From: Litorimonas sp051251645
GTDB taxonomy: Bacteria > Pseudomonadota > Alphaproteobacteria > Caulobacterales > Maricaulaceae
Direction of reading: 5' to 3'
NCBI GenBank assembly: GCA_051251645.1
Contig: JBPOEY010000001.1
Coordinates: forward strand, 558,001-622,000
DNA length: 64,000 nucleotides
Under the pieces are notes generated by a model. The model was not told the DNA's origin and made no database searches. It saw only the letters and a list, made by a program, of their open reading frames with translations. The position numbers and the translations under genes were made by a program. Positions 9,092 through 17,415 of this stretch are shown one piece after another; the first letter of the stretch is position 1; every line of letters starts with the position of its first letter.

Positions 9092-9777
9092 GTTTTACGA
9101 TCGATCCGTCCCCCAAAGTGTCTGATGCGCTTGCTTCGCGTATTACGGTCCGAGACTTTCTCGATAAACCTGTTCCAGAAGACATACTTTCGACGATTTT
9201 GGAGGCCGCCTTACGCAGCCCATCAGGCGGGAATCTCCAGCCCTGGAATATCCATATTATGCAAGGCGACACGCTCGCCCGGTTCAATGCCTTGGCGATG
9301 GAACGTACCTTGCGCGGCGATCAAGAAGAGCCGACTTTCCGCGCCTATCCGTCGCCCTTGTGGGAACCGCACCGAACGTGGCGCTATAAATTGGGTGAGG
9401 ATATGTACGCGCGCTTGGGCATTCCGCGGGAAGACAAATTGGGTCGGCTACGTTGGTTTGCTGAGAATGCTCGTTTTTTCGGTGCGCCTGTTGGGATGAT
9501 CATCACGGGGGATCGGCGTTTGGAAATGCCCCAGCACATGGATATCGGCATTCTCTTACAGTCAATGATGCTGCTCGCGCGCGAACATGGGTTGCATACA
9601 GCCCCGCAGGGATGGTGGCGGAATTGGCCGTCTGTCTGTCATGAAATACTGGATATTGCCGAGGGCCAACACGTCATGGTCGGGCTCGCTCTGGGCTATG
9701 CAAGCCCCGATGCGCCCGTAAATTCGCTCTATTCTGACCGTGCACCGCTGTCAGAAGTCGCAAAATTCTATAAATAA
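9088..9777 (+). CDS. Nitroreductase family protein (FMN-dependent oxidoreductase)
   Basis: FMN-dependent NAD(P)H oxidoreductase of the nitroreductase family, 229 residues, cytosolic. The N-terminus carries the family FMN-binding signature: SRITVRDFLDKPV, then EAALRSPSGGNLQPWNIH near residues 45-60. The C-terminal block VMVGLALGYASPDAPVN is the usual end of the fold. The physiological substrate cannot be read. It is the last gene of the gat transcript, joined by a four-base overlap, and is followed by an A/T-rich hairpin. Confidence 0.88.
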   Translation: MSFTIDPSPKVSDALASRITVRDFLDKPVPEDILSTILEAALRSPSGGNLQPWNIHIMQGDTLARFNALAMERTLRGDQEEPTFRAYPSPLWEPHRTWRYKLGEDMYARLGIPREDKLGRLRWFAENARFFGAPVGMIITGDRRLEMPQHMDIGILLQSMMLLAREHGLHTAPQGWWRNWPSVCHEILDIAEGQHVMVGLALGYASPDAPVNSLYSDRAPLSEVAKFYK

Positions 9778-9781
9778 TCAG

Positions 9782-9798
9782 AAAAAACGAAGTTTTTT
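9782..9798 (+). terminator. Possible A/T-rich terminator after the gat operon
   Basis: Seven-base arms AAAAAAC and GTTTTTT around a GAA loop lie four bases after the nitroreductase stop. The stem is weak in GC but ends in a run of T, so it could act as a terminator; this is a low-certainty call. Confidence 0.35.
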
Positions 9799-9861
9799 GT
9801 CACTGAAAGATGAACTGGCATACTTGATCCAGATAAGAGTTAGATAAAGTGTTGTCATATC

Positions 9862-9880
9862 TATAGTTCGTTTATAGTTC
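9862..9880. repeat. Direct repeat TATAGTTC x2, 11-base period
   Basis: TATAGTTC occurs at 9862-9869 and again at 9873-9880, one helical turn apart, in the A/T-rich region before the Sel1-like gene. The spacing suits a protein-binding site on one face of the DNA. I know no regulator for this word. Confidence 0.35.
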
Positions 9881-9903
9881 ATATTAACACGGTGTAAGCT
9901 AAT

Positions 9904-9939
9904 ATAAGCCCTAATTAACAAGCATAAACCCGAATTAAC
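9904..9939 (+). promoter_or_regulatory. Tandem CtrA-like boxes upstream of the Sel1-like gene
   Basis: Two copies of ATAA-N7-TTAAC lie at 9904-9919 and 9924-9939, 20 bases (two helical turns) apart. The CtrA consensus in alphaproteobacteria is TTAA-N7-TTAAC, so each copy has one mismatch. They sit about 125 bases before the ATG at 10065, which is a reasonable place for activation of that gene. Binding itself is inference. Confidence 0.5.
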
Positions 9940-10064
9940 GATACTGTTGTTTACCGCTTGTTAGCCTCGCTCAGCAAATGTTCCTCCATAGGGGACGTCT
10001 GGACAACACAGACGCCCCAAAAATCCGATCCGAATGATTGGTGAATGGAAATCTGGAGGGCAAA

Positions 10065-10355
10065 ATGGCCTATACGATTATGGAAGTGAACGAAGCGACG
10101 GACGCCGTGATTGACGCGGCGACTATGGATGATCTGTTTAAGCTGGGTTTGATCTATTCGACCGATGTCGAAGATCGTGGGCCGGATTATGTGGAAGCCC
10201 ACAAATGGTTCAGCCTTGCAGCGATGATGGGTTCTGACCCAGCCAAAGCTTATCGTGACGAACTCAAGTTCGAAATGAGTTCAGAAGATCTTACGCTCGC
10301 TCAAAAAGCAGCGCGGGGCTGGTTGACTGAAAATCGCGAGAAACTGGCGGCTTAA
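10065..10355 (+). CDS. Sel1-repeat-like small protein
   Basis: Cytosolic protein of 96 residues resembling a single Sel1/TPR-type unit: DLFKLGLIYS...DYVEAHKWFSLAAMMGS around residues 33-65, followed by a helix ending TLAQKAARGWL. Such short Sel1-like proteins are common in alphaproteobacteria, usually without known function. I chose the ATG at 10065 because GGAGG lies five bases upstream; the longer frame from 10038 has no such site. It is preceded by tandem CtrA-like boxes, so cell-cycle control is possible, and it is convergent with the export gene to its right. Confidence 0.75.
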   Translation: MAYTIMEVNEATDAVIDAATMDDLFKLGLIYSTDVEDRGPDYVEAHKWFSLAAMMGSDPAKAYRDELKFEMSSEDLTLAQKAARGWLTENREKLAA

Positions 10356-10483
10356 TCGACCCTTGTCGACGGGCATCGCGAACGGCGCTTCGACGCCGCA
10401 TAAGATATTGCGTTTGTCCAGACGGGCCAGCGTCGCGCGTAACCGAGTTTGAAACTGGCGAAGATTAGTCAGACAACGGACGT

Positions 10484-11356
10484 CTACGGTGTGATGACGG
10501 TTGTCCCGTTGCCGCCATTGGCGCCGAACTGGTAGCTCAGATTGAAATCCACCGGCATGGCATTGCGGACGCTCTGCACGAATTGCCCGACTTCCGCCAA
10601 GGTCGTGGCTGGCACGAACACGATATCGCCGCGGCGCAGCTGGATCGTATCGTTATAATCGCTGATGTTCCTGAGGCCGCCTCGAATATTGACGCTCCGC
10701 ATCATCATGCCGCCATTGGGCGCGCGGCGTAGGATAGCCACTTCGCGCGCTTTCGCGGTTGAGCGTGTCCCCCCCGCCATCAAGATCGCTTCCAATGCGC
10801 CAATACGGTTATTGATCGTATAAGTGCCTGGTTGGCCGACTTGACCCCCGACATAAATTTGTTCTGGCGCATAGGCGCGCGGCGTTACGGACACGCGCGG
10901 GTCGCGAAGTTGTTTGCCCAGTTCGTCGCTCAGTGACGCCTTAACTTGCGTAAATGTCCGACCCGCCGCCATCACGGGTTGGCTCATGGGCATCACAATA
11001 CGTCCATCGGGTCCAACGGTTAAAGTTCGGGAGAGTTCGGGGGCTGATCCGACAACGATCTCAAGTTGGTCGCCGGGGACAAGTTGATATTGTGGCTCCC
11101 AGTCAATCCATTGTTGAAACACTCCCGCCGGGAAAGAGGATTGTGCGGCTTGGTTCTGTCCAGCCATGATCCCATGGCTATTTACAGGGCGGCTATAACG
11201 GCCTGTGGCTTGTGCCCCGTTTTGGGCAGGCGCGGCATGTGTCACACCATAGCGCGATTGAGCTGACGCGTCTGAGGCATGACCAAAGGCAAACGCAATC
11301 GAGGCCGTCAGAGCCAAGAGCGATACCTTTGTCGTATGAGGTGTGTGCGAGGCCAT
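10484..11356 (-). CDS. Polysaccharide export outer-membrane protein (OPX/Wza family, HfsD-like)
   Basis: Exported OPX-family protein, 290 residues, that would form the outer-membrane channel for a Wzx/Wzy-type polysaccharide. A signal peptide ends near SDASAQS. The polysaccharide export domain starts with YQLVPGDQLEIVV near residue 90 and continues through LTVGPDGRIVMP; a SLBB-like part follows (QIYVGGQVGQPGTY...ALEAILMAGG). There is no lipobox Cys, unlike Wza itself. The start is the ATG just before the signal peptide, at 11356. It is divergent from the Wzz gene, with which it should work across the envelope. Confidence 0.85.
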   Translation of the reverse strand: MASHTPHTTKVSLLALTASIAFAFGHASDASAQSRYGVTHAAPAQNGAQATGRYSRPVNSHGIMAGQNQAAQSSFPAGVFQQWIDWEPQYQLVPGDQLEIVVGSAPELSRTLTVGPDGRIVMPMSQPVMAAGRTFTQVKASLSDELGKQLRDPRVSVTPRAYAPEQIYVGGQVGQPGTYTINNRIGALEAILMAGGTRSTAKAREVAILRRAPNGGMMMRSVNIRGGLRNISDYNDTIQLRRGDIVFVPATTLAEVGQFVQSVRNAMPVDFNLSYQFGANGGNGTTVITP

Positions 11357-11490
11357 AGCCGTTCCGTTGAAGCATTTTGTGCTGACCCTGTGTCTTAACA
11401 AGAATGAATAAGGAATTGTTAAATCTCCCAAGTCATTAACCATACAACGCGTCGAATTGACTGCGTGTGGTGAAGGCTGGCAGGATGCTT

Positions 11491-13341
11491 ATGTTCAAAG
11501 GCAAAGGTCGTAAGGACGGGAATGGGGCGGCCTCGTCCCAACCCGTAGCCTATGCGCCATCCGCCTATGGGTATGATCCGCAACCCAGAGCGGCCGACCT
11601 GACGGTCGGTGATTACGCCAATGGCGTCCCGAATATTCGGCTCGGCGCCATGTTTGGGTCGCTTATGCGCCAGCTTTTATGGGTGATTCCGCTGTTTGCG
11701 GTTGGGTGCTTCGTCGCTTGGATTATGACGGCTGATTTCAAACGCACCTATTCGGGTGAAGGCACGATCATGGTGCAAATCGGCGATGAATATGTCTACC
11801 AACCCATCGCTGGCACACAAGCGCAATCAAGCCTGCTGCAAACGCCGGATACGATTACGCTCAACGAAGTGGCCTTGATCAAAAATTCAGAGGTTATTGA
11901 CCGCGTGATTGGGGAGATCGCTTTGCGACCCGGTGGACTCGCGGCCTTTGACGCCCAAATTGCGGCGAAAATGTCTCGTCATCCGGAGGGCTCTACCGCC
12001 TATCAGCTCGACTATATGGAACTCCGCAAGAAGATGAATGATAGTTTTTTTGTCGCCGCCCGGCCGAAGTCTTCGATCATTGATATGAGTTTTAAGCATG
12101 AAGATCCTCAAATGGCGGTCTCAACGCTAAATGCCTTGATGGACGCCTATATGTCTTATCGCCGTACGATCTTCGTCGATGGCGTGAGCGATATTATCAC
12201 GGAGCGCCGCAAGGATACGGAAGATCAGCTAAATTCCAATGAGAGGCGTATGGCGTCTTTCCTTGCCGGGAATAAAATTTCTGATTTTGAATCTGAGCAA
12301 AAGGGCGCGAGCAAGCGAACCGAAGACTTGCGGGCCACCCTCAACACGTTGCGTGCACAAACGGTCTCGGCCGAACGGTCGCTGGCGAGTATTGAAGATC
12401 AGCTTCGTCGAACTCCGGAAGAAATTAATCTCTACGTTGATGATCGTGCGTCCAACCGTATCGCGCAGGCAGAGCTAGAGCTTAAACAATTGCTGGCGAA
12501 ATATCTGCCGACCTCTGATCCTGTGCGTCAGAAGCAGTTAGAGATTCAGCAATTACAGTCCTTGCAGCAAACCAATAATGGGCGCGCGACGGGCGGTCGC
12601 CGTGTCGGGCCTAATCCCGTCTACCAAGACCTGATGCGGTCTCGTAATACGGCGCAAGCGTCTGCTGATAGTTTGCGGGAACGTGAAATCACGGTGCAGC
12701 AACAACTGAATTCAGTGGATGGGAAGCTTCGTCGGATGACGGCGCTTGTCCCCGGTTACAGCGATATATTGCGTGAACGGGAGACGCTGAACACGCGTTT
12801 GAAAACTTATCTGAATAAGGAACAAGAAGCCCTGATCAATCAGCAGCAAGCCGCATCATCTTCTGAAAATGTTCGTGTGATTGCGCCTGCGACCTACCCA
12901 ATTAAAGGCCGCAACATGCGCATGCTCGCCTTTGTCGGCGCGTCGGCAGCGTGGGGCTTTACTCTCTTTATGCTGGCCTTGTTCCGCGTCTTTATCGATC
13001 CGCGTCTCTATGCTGTGCCTGATGCGATGCCGACCTATTACGGGGTCGATCAGCGACAACCGCAAATGCCGCAAATGCCGCAGGTTTATTATGACCCAAT
13101 TCCAGAAGGGGTGCAGCCACAGCATTATGCCCCGCCCGTTGGACATCAGCCTCACGAATATGTTCCGTCTGCGGAAGATGAGGCTGCGTTTGATCACTAT
13201 GAGCCCGAAGCTCAGCCAGATTGGTCGCAAGCTGAGCAACTCTACTTGCCGACAGCAGACGGTACATATGCTGCGCCGCTTCCAAGTTCGATGGGACAAT
13301 CTGGGGCCGGTCAAAGCGCGCCGAAAAACCCTTACCAATAA
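11491..13341 (+). CDS. Wzz/GumC-family polysaccharide co-polymerase (HfsA-like)
   Basis: Inner-membrane chain-length and export co-polymerase, about 616 residues. The first membrane helix is near residues 55-75 (WVIPLFAVGCFVAWIM), followed by a long periplasmic coiled-coil part (roughly 200-430) and the second helix near 475-500. No Walker A or tyrosine-kinase domain follows; instead there is a 115-residue cytosolic tail rich in Pro, Gln, Met and Tyr. I start at ATG 11491 with AGGA five bases upstream; GTG 11467 is an alternative. Its partner is the divergent OPX gene. Confidence 0.82.
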   Translation: MFKGKGRKDGNGAASSQPVAYAPSAYGYDPQPRAADLTVGDYANGVPNIRLGAMFGSLMRQLLWVIPLFAVGCFVAWIMTADFKRTYSGEGTIMVQIGDEYVYQPIAGTQAQSSLLQTPDTITLNEVALIKNSEVIDRVIGEIALRPGGLAAFDAQIAAKMSRHPEGSTAYQLDYMELRKKMNDSFFVAARPKSSIIDMSFKHEDPQMAVSTLNALMDAYMSYRRTIFVDGVSDIITERRKDTEDQLNSNERRMASFLAGNKISDFESEQKGASKRTEDLRATLNTLRAQTVSAERSLASIEDQLRRTPEEINLYVDDRASNRIAQAELELKQLLAKYLPTSDPVRQKQLEIQQLQSLQQTNNGRATGGRRVGPNPVYQDLMRSRNTAQASADSLREREITVQQQLNSVDGKLRRMTALVPGYSDILRERETLNTRLKTYLNKEQEALINQQQAASSSENVRVIAPATYPIKGRNMRMLAFVGASAAWGFTLFMLALFRVFIDPRLYAVPDAMPTYYGVDQRQPQMPQMPQVYYDPIPEGVQPQHYAPPVGHQPHEYVPSAEDEAAFDHYEPEAQPDWSQAEQLYLPTADGTYAAPLPSSMGQSGAGQSAPKNPYQ

Positions 13342-13365
13342 CCCGAGGTCAGTCAGGCTGCCTGT

Positions 13366-14292
13366 TTATTTCGCGTGGCTTCCGTAAAGGCGTGGACTGA
13401 GCCCGTCCCACCAGAATATTTTGCCAAGCCCTTGGGCCAAGCGCCCGAGATATTCAATCCGGGAGGGTCTGCGCAAAAGGGTGTGAAGCCCATACAGAAA
13501 GCCGTGAACAAGCACTTGTGCCGCGCCGATCGCCGTCCATTTTGCAATGCTCGCCCAGCCTTTGATGCCGCGATCTGCCGCTTGGCGTGTGGGTGTTTGG
13601 CCAAAGGCGAAATGGCGACGCCAGAGGTAATCAAGTGTGGCGCGGTGTGGTGGGACATGTTCCCAAGCTTTTGTTTCGGCACACCAGCCGACTGTTCCGC
13701 CTTGCCGAATAATCTCCGCAAAGAACGCATCATCTTCGCCCCCAACTTCGTTGAGCGCAGGGTCGAAGACCGGGGAGGGAAGCGAAATGTCCTGTAGATC
13801 AACGAGACAGCCCCCTGTGCCCAACGTGTCTTCGACAACGCGGGTTTGCCCATCGAAGACCCGCGAAAATAGGGGCGATAGCCAGCGCTCGAACGGCTCG
13901 CTGCCGATTGGAAGCGCAGCGATAGCGGGGGCAAAGGTGAGCGCGGTTCTCAAAGCCTGCGATGTCTTTAAAATAGTGTCGAGATAGGGCGGGACGACTT
14001 CCATATCGTCATCCAGAAACAAGACATAACGCGACTGTACGCGCGCCATGCCGGCGTTGCGCGCATTAGACACGCCAGGATCAGGGGCAACCGTGTACTC
14101 AATCGGGACAGAATTGGCTTTGGACAGATCTAGGACGGTTTGTTCTGCGCTCTTGGCGACATCATTATCCGCGACGATGATGACGGTGTCAGTTCGCCCC
14201 GCAATATCGACAAAAATACTCTCCAATAAACGGGCCAGCGTGTCCGGCCGTTTGAAAGTGGGAATAACGATACTGACCAAAGGCGGGGTCAT
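13366..14292 (-). CDS. Family 2 glycosyltransferase (HfsG/HfsL-like)
   Basis: Inverting GT-A glycosyltransferase of family GT2, 308 residues, acting on a lipid-linked sugar at the cytosolic face of the membrane. It opens with VSIVIPTFKRPDTLARLL, has the nucleotide-binding ADND and the metal-binding VLFLDDDMEV near residue 90, and a GGEDDAFF acceptor block near residue 190. The C-terminal 70 residues include an amphipathic stretch. It is the last gene of the five-gene polysaccharide operon and overlaps the deacetylase gene by four bases. The sugar is unknown; an N-acetylhexosamine would fit the deacetylase next door. Confidence 0.85.
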   Translation of the reverse strand: MTPPLVSIVIPTFKRPDTLARLLESIFVDIAGRTDTVIIVADNDVAKSAEQTVLDLSKANSVPIEYTVAPDPGVSNARNAGMARVQSRYVLFLDDDMEVVPPYLDTILKTSQALRTALTFAPAIAALPIGSEPFERWLSPLFSRVFDGQTRVVEDTLGTGGCLVDLQDISLPSPVFDPALNEVGGEDDAFFAEIIRQGGTVGWCAETKAWEHVPPHRATLDYLWRRHFAFGQTPTRQAADRGIKGWASIAKWTAIGAAQVLVHGFLYGLHTLLRRPSRIEYLGRLAQGLGKIFWWDGLSPRLYGSHAK

Positions 14293-15041
14293 GGTGTCAC
14301 CTTTTTTAATGCGTCGCGCACGGTCATGACATCCAGCCCAAGATAGGCGATCGTGTCGATGATACGGAAAAGCTCCGCTGGTGTACAGCCAAAGTCAGAC
14401 GGGGTGTCGCGCACATCATGACCGAACAAGATCAGCCAGCGTTTTTCGCGAGCCGCTGTTTTTATCAACTCTAGCGTCGCCTCTATCTGCGCGGAATAGA
14501 GCCGTGCGGAGGCCGCCAAGCCAAGGTCGAGTGCGCCGCTATCGGCATGGTGGATACCGCGTGATAAGCCGAACTCACCCTTTAGGCGCCGCTTGAGTGC
14601 CGGCGTGACTTCCCCATAGGGATAGGCGAATGTTTCTGCCCGTGGCAGGCCCAGAGATTGGAACGCGGTCCGGTTGCGGGAAATATCTTTCAGGACGTTG
14701 TCAGGCCCGGCTTTCAGGCCATCAATATGCGTAAACGTATGGTCGCCGATCTCGTGACCAGCCGCGTGGGCCGCGACGATGTCTTGTTCTGACATGTGGA
14801 GGCCCAGATGATTTGTTGTGCCGCACAGCCCCATTGCGGCATAGATCGTGGCTTTCCAGCCGCGCGCTTCGATCAGGGGGAGGGCGTTCTCGACAACAGA
14901 CAAAGGACAATCATCAAAAGAGAGGCTAATCAACCCACGTTCGAGTTGCGGGTGGATCATCTGTCGCTCGACATGGCGCGCCATGCGGCGTGTGACTTTG
15001 GCAACGAGGTCCGTTCGGGGTTTATAGACGGCAGCGATCAT
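14289..15041 (-). CDS. Polysaccharide deacetylase, NodB-homology (HfsH-like)
   Basis: Carbohydrate esterase family 4 deacetylase, 250 residues, which removes acetyl groups from N-acetylated sugars of the nascent polymer. NodB motifs are SFDDCP (catalytic base and first metal Asp) near residue 43, GHEIGDHTFTH for the metal His pair near residue 97, and FAYPYG near residue 140; GHDVRDTP supplies the late His. No signal peptide is seen, as with HfsH of Caulobacter. The ATG at 15041 overlaps the preceding stop (ATGA); the longer frame would run into the neighbouring gene. Confidence 0.87.
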   Translation of the reverse strand: MIAAVYKPRTDLVAKVTRRMARHVERQMIHPQLERGLISLSFDDCPLSVVENALPLIEARGWKATIYAAMGLCGTTNHLGLHMSEQDIVAAHAAGHEIGDHTFTHIDGLKAGPDNVLKDISRNRTAFQSLGLPRAETFAYPYGEVTPALKRRLKGEFGLSRGIHHADSGALDLGLAASARLYSAQIEATLELIKTAAREKRWLILFGHDVRDTPSDFGCTPAELFRIIDTIAYLGLDVMTVRDALKKVTP

Positions 15042-15931
15042 TTCATCGCCTCCGCATAGTGCGACGCTCGCCAAAGTTTGAGCGCGATAACTCGAAAACG
15101 GGTTGGCATCGCGCGCATTCGCACGACTGTGCGGAGCGGCAGGCGCGATAGACGATGGCCGGGGACATGTTTTAGGCGCGAGACAATTCGGAAGAGAGGC
15201 AAAGTTTCCGCCAGCACCGGATGTGCCTGCACAAAGCGGCGATAGTTGAGCCCTGAACTGGCAAAGCGAGACAGCAACGTCTCAGTGGTTTCAAGTCCAA
15301 GATGGACGGCCGGATTATCAATATGGCGTAAACGGTGACTAGCGGATACGCGCGCAGCCCATTCACTGTCCTCCCAACCCCACCCTTGGAAGCCTGAGTC
15401 AAACGGCTGTGCCATTAATACTGCTTTGCGGACACACAAATTGGATGACGCGACGTTTTGTGCGCCGTTGCGAGCGCGATGTTCCGCGCTCAGACAGTCA
15501 GAGCTATGTGACAAGACACGGTGGAGATCAGTGTTCCAATCGGAACACTGGTCTTCAACATCAAACCCGCCGAATAGAATGTCACAATCATCGGCCTTTA
15601 TTTGGTCGAGATAACGGCTTAGGAAATCGGCATGGTCAAGGCGCATGTCAGCATCGAGAAATAGAACCCACTTGGCTTTTGCAGCCTCTTGCAGAGCGTT
15701 ACGTGTGGCCGATCGCCCGCGATTTTCAGGTGCCGTGACCAAGACTGTCGGCAAAGTCATGGCATCGACAGTGGCTTGCGCGGTGGCCGTGAGCAACGGA
15801 TCGCCCGTACCATCATCCATAATACGAATCTCGACGGCCTTGGGGTCAACCGATTGGACGTCGAGCGACCGGAGCAACACGGACGGGTCATCGCGGTAAA
15901 ACGGGATCAGTATGGAGAGCCGCGGCGTCAT
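15038..15931 (-). CDS. Family 2 glycosyltransferase
   Basis: GT2-family transferase of 297 residues. The N-terminus LSILIPFYRDDPSVLLRSL is the Rossmann start, MDDGTGDPLL carries the nucleotide-binding Asp pair, and WVLFLDADMRLD near residue 93 is the DxD metal site. A GWGWEDSEWAARV block around residue 168 matches the galactosyltransferase-like acceptor region, so transfer of Gal or GalNAc is possible but not proven. Four-base overlaps on both sides place it inside the polysaccharide operon between flippase and deacetylase. Confidence 0.85.
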   Translation of the reverse strand: MTPRLSILIPFYRDDPSVLLRSLDVQSVDPKAVEIRIMDDGTGDPLLTATAQATVDAMTLPTVLVTAPENRGRSATRNALQEAAKAKWVLFLDADMRLDHADFLSRYLDQIKADDCDILFGGFDVEDQCSDWNTDLHRVLSHSSDCLSAEHRARNGAQNVASSNLCVRKAVLMAQPFDSGFQGWGWEDSEWAARVSASHRLRHIDNPAVHLGLETTETLLSRFASSGLNYRRFVQAHPVLAETLPLFRIVSRLKHVPGHRLSRLPLRTVVRMRAMPTRFRVIALKLWRASHYAEAMK

Positions 15932-17415
15932 TCGGCGACCTCAATCACGGGGCGACGACGAACACGCGATAGCATCTCGCCCATCATTGTCCGACAATCA
16001 GCGGCATTAACAATGTAGCAGGTCAAGATATAGGCACATGCGCCCACGGACCCTTTAAGGGTCAGTGTCAGCAGGCCCGGTTCAAACGGGCTCAGCGGCA
16101 AGGCGCTGACGGCGAGGGCCATGATGCCGCAAGAAAATGCGATTTCGGTCGCGGCACGGATCGGCAGCGGCAAGGGATAGTGGCGTCTCGCCATCAGGAC
16201 CGACAGGACAAGCGCCATGAGATAGCCGACGATGGTGGACGCGACCGCGCCCATCAGACCAAACTTTGGTATAAGAATTATGTTGAGCGCAATATTCAGC
16301 ACAACCGGTGGAACCATCAGCCAAACAATGTCCTTTGTCTGTCCAGACAGCATGAAGGCGCGCTGGACGTAATAAGTCACAATCCCGTTGATGAGCCCGG
16401 CAAAGGCGATGAAGGGCATGACGATGACGGCTTGATCGCGCACGCCTTCACCCAAAATAAACCCGGCATCCTTGGACACTAAGGCAATTCCGACAGCGGC
16501 TGGCATTGCGAGGAAGAGCAGGCTGGCGCCGTAGCTCCGCATAATATCTTGGGACGCTTCTGTTCCTGTTTTCTCAAACGCTGTCACGGCGGCTGGAGTC
16601 ATCGCCATGGAAATCCAGACGAAGAGGATTTCGAGCGACCGGTTGGCGAGATTATAGCCCGCATTATACTGTCCTGCCGAAGCTTCGCCCATAAATGCGG
16701 CAATGATGTAAACGTCCGAGGAATTGAGCGTGTATCCAAGCAGTAGGCTCATGCAGATGGGTAAACCATAAGCGGCGTAGCGCTTTGTGCGGGCGGTCTC
16801 AAATTGCCCCCCCTTTTGGCGCCTTAGCATTGAGGGGAGGTCGATCATAAGCGCGACGATGAGGCCGAGGATGATCCCAAGAAACGGTCCGCTTTCGCGC
16901 AGCGGCGTCAGAACGACGAGGGCGATCCCGATGGTGAAAGATAATAATGTCTGTCCCGAATAGGTCAGGCTGTAACGAATGACACGGTGCGCGGCCCTGT
17001 GGGCCTCCATCCCGAGATTGAATAGAACCTGCAATCCAGCGGATCCGATCGCGAAGGCGAGCACCGTCTGGAGTTCACGCGAGATTGGCAGCACGAATAT
17101 AATGGCGAGGAATAGCGCGACCAACAGCGTCCCAAGCCCCGCGGCCAGCACGTATAGTGTCCGCAGGTGGGAGGCGACATCGGCCTCTTTCTCTGCGCGG
17201 GCCTGAAAGCGCGCCATGGCGGCTTCGAGCCACGTAAATGCGCCCATATGCACGAATTGCAATGTGATCATCGCAATGGCGTAACGGCCAAACTCCTCAG
17301 GGCTTAGCAGGCGCGTCAGCACGACAATCAGCCCAAAGCTGACCACCACATTTGCCAGATTGACCGGCAGGTAGGCGAGGAGTGTGCGACCCAAGGAGTT
17401 TTGGCGAAGCTTCAT
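15928..17415 (-). CDS. Lipid-linked oligosaccharide flippase (Wzx/MATE-like, HfsF-like)
   Basis: Polytopic membrane protein of 495 residues with about 12-14 hydrophobic segments spread along its length, matching the polysaccharide transporter (PST/Wzx) family. It would flip the undecaprenyl-linked repeat unit to the periplasm. It opens with SLGRTLLAYLPVNLANVVVS and TRLLSPEEFGRYAIA, a stretch typical of Wzx proteins. I start at ATG 17415, which overlaps the stop of the phosphoglycosyltransferase gene (ATGA); the longer frame has no family character. No Wzy polymerase is visible in the operon. Confidence 0.87.
   Translation of the reverse strand: MKLRQNSLGRTLLAYLPVNLANVVVSFGLIVVLTRLLSPEEFGRYAIAMITLQFVHMGAFTWLEAAMARFQARAEKEADVASHLRTLYVLAAGLGTLLVALFLAIIFVLPISRELQTVLAFAIGSAGLQVLFNLGMEAHRAAHRVIRYSLTYSGQTLLSFTIGIALVVLTPLRESGPFLGIILGLIVALMIDLPSMLRRQKGGQFETARTKRYAAYGLPICMSLLLGYTLNSSDVYIIAAFMGEASAGQYNAGYNLANRSLEILFVWISMAMTPAAVTAFEKTGTEASQDIMRSYGASLLFLAMPAAVGIALVSKDAGFILGEGVRDQAVIVMPFIAFAGLINGIVTYYVQRAFMLSGQTKDIVWLMVPPVVLNIALNIILIPKFGLMGAVASTIVGYLMALVLSVLMARRHYPLPLPIRAATEIAFSCGIMALAVSALPLSPFEPGLLTLTLKGSVGACAYILTCYIVNAADCRTMMGEMLSRVRRRPVIEVAE

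Noticed and set aside
10383..10398. Short GC hairpin after the Sel1-like gene as a terminator
   Set aside because: Five-base stem and no T run.
11357..11490. TTAAC half-sites between the OPX and Wzz genes as a CtrA box
   Set aside because: Spacings are 13 or more bases instead of 7; only half-sites are present.
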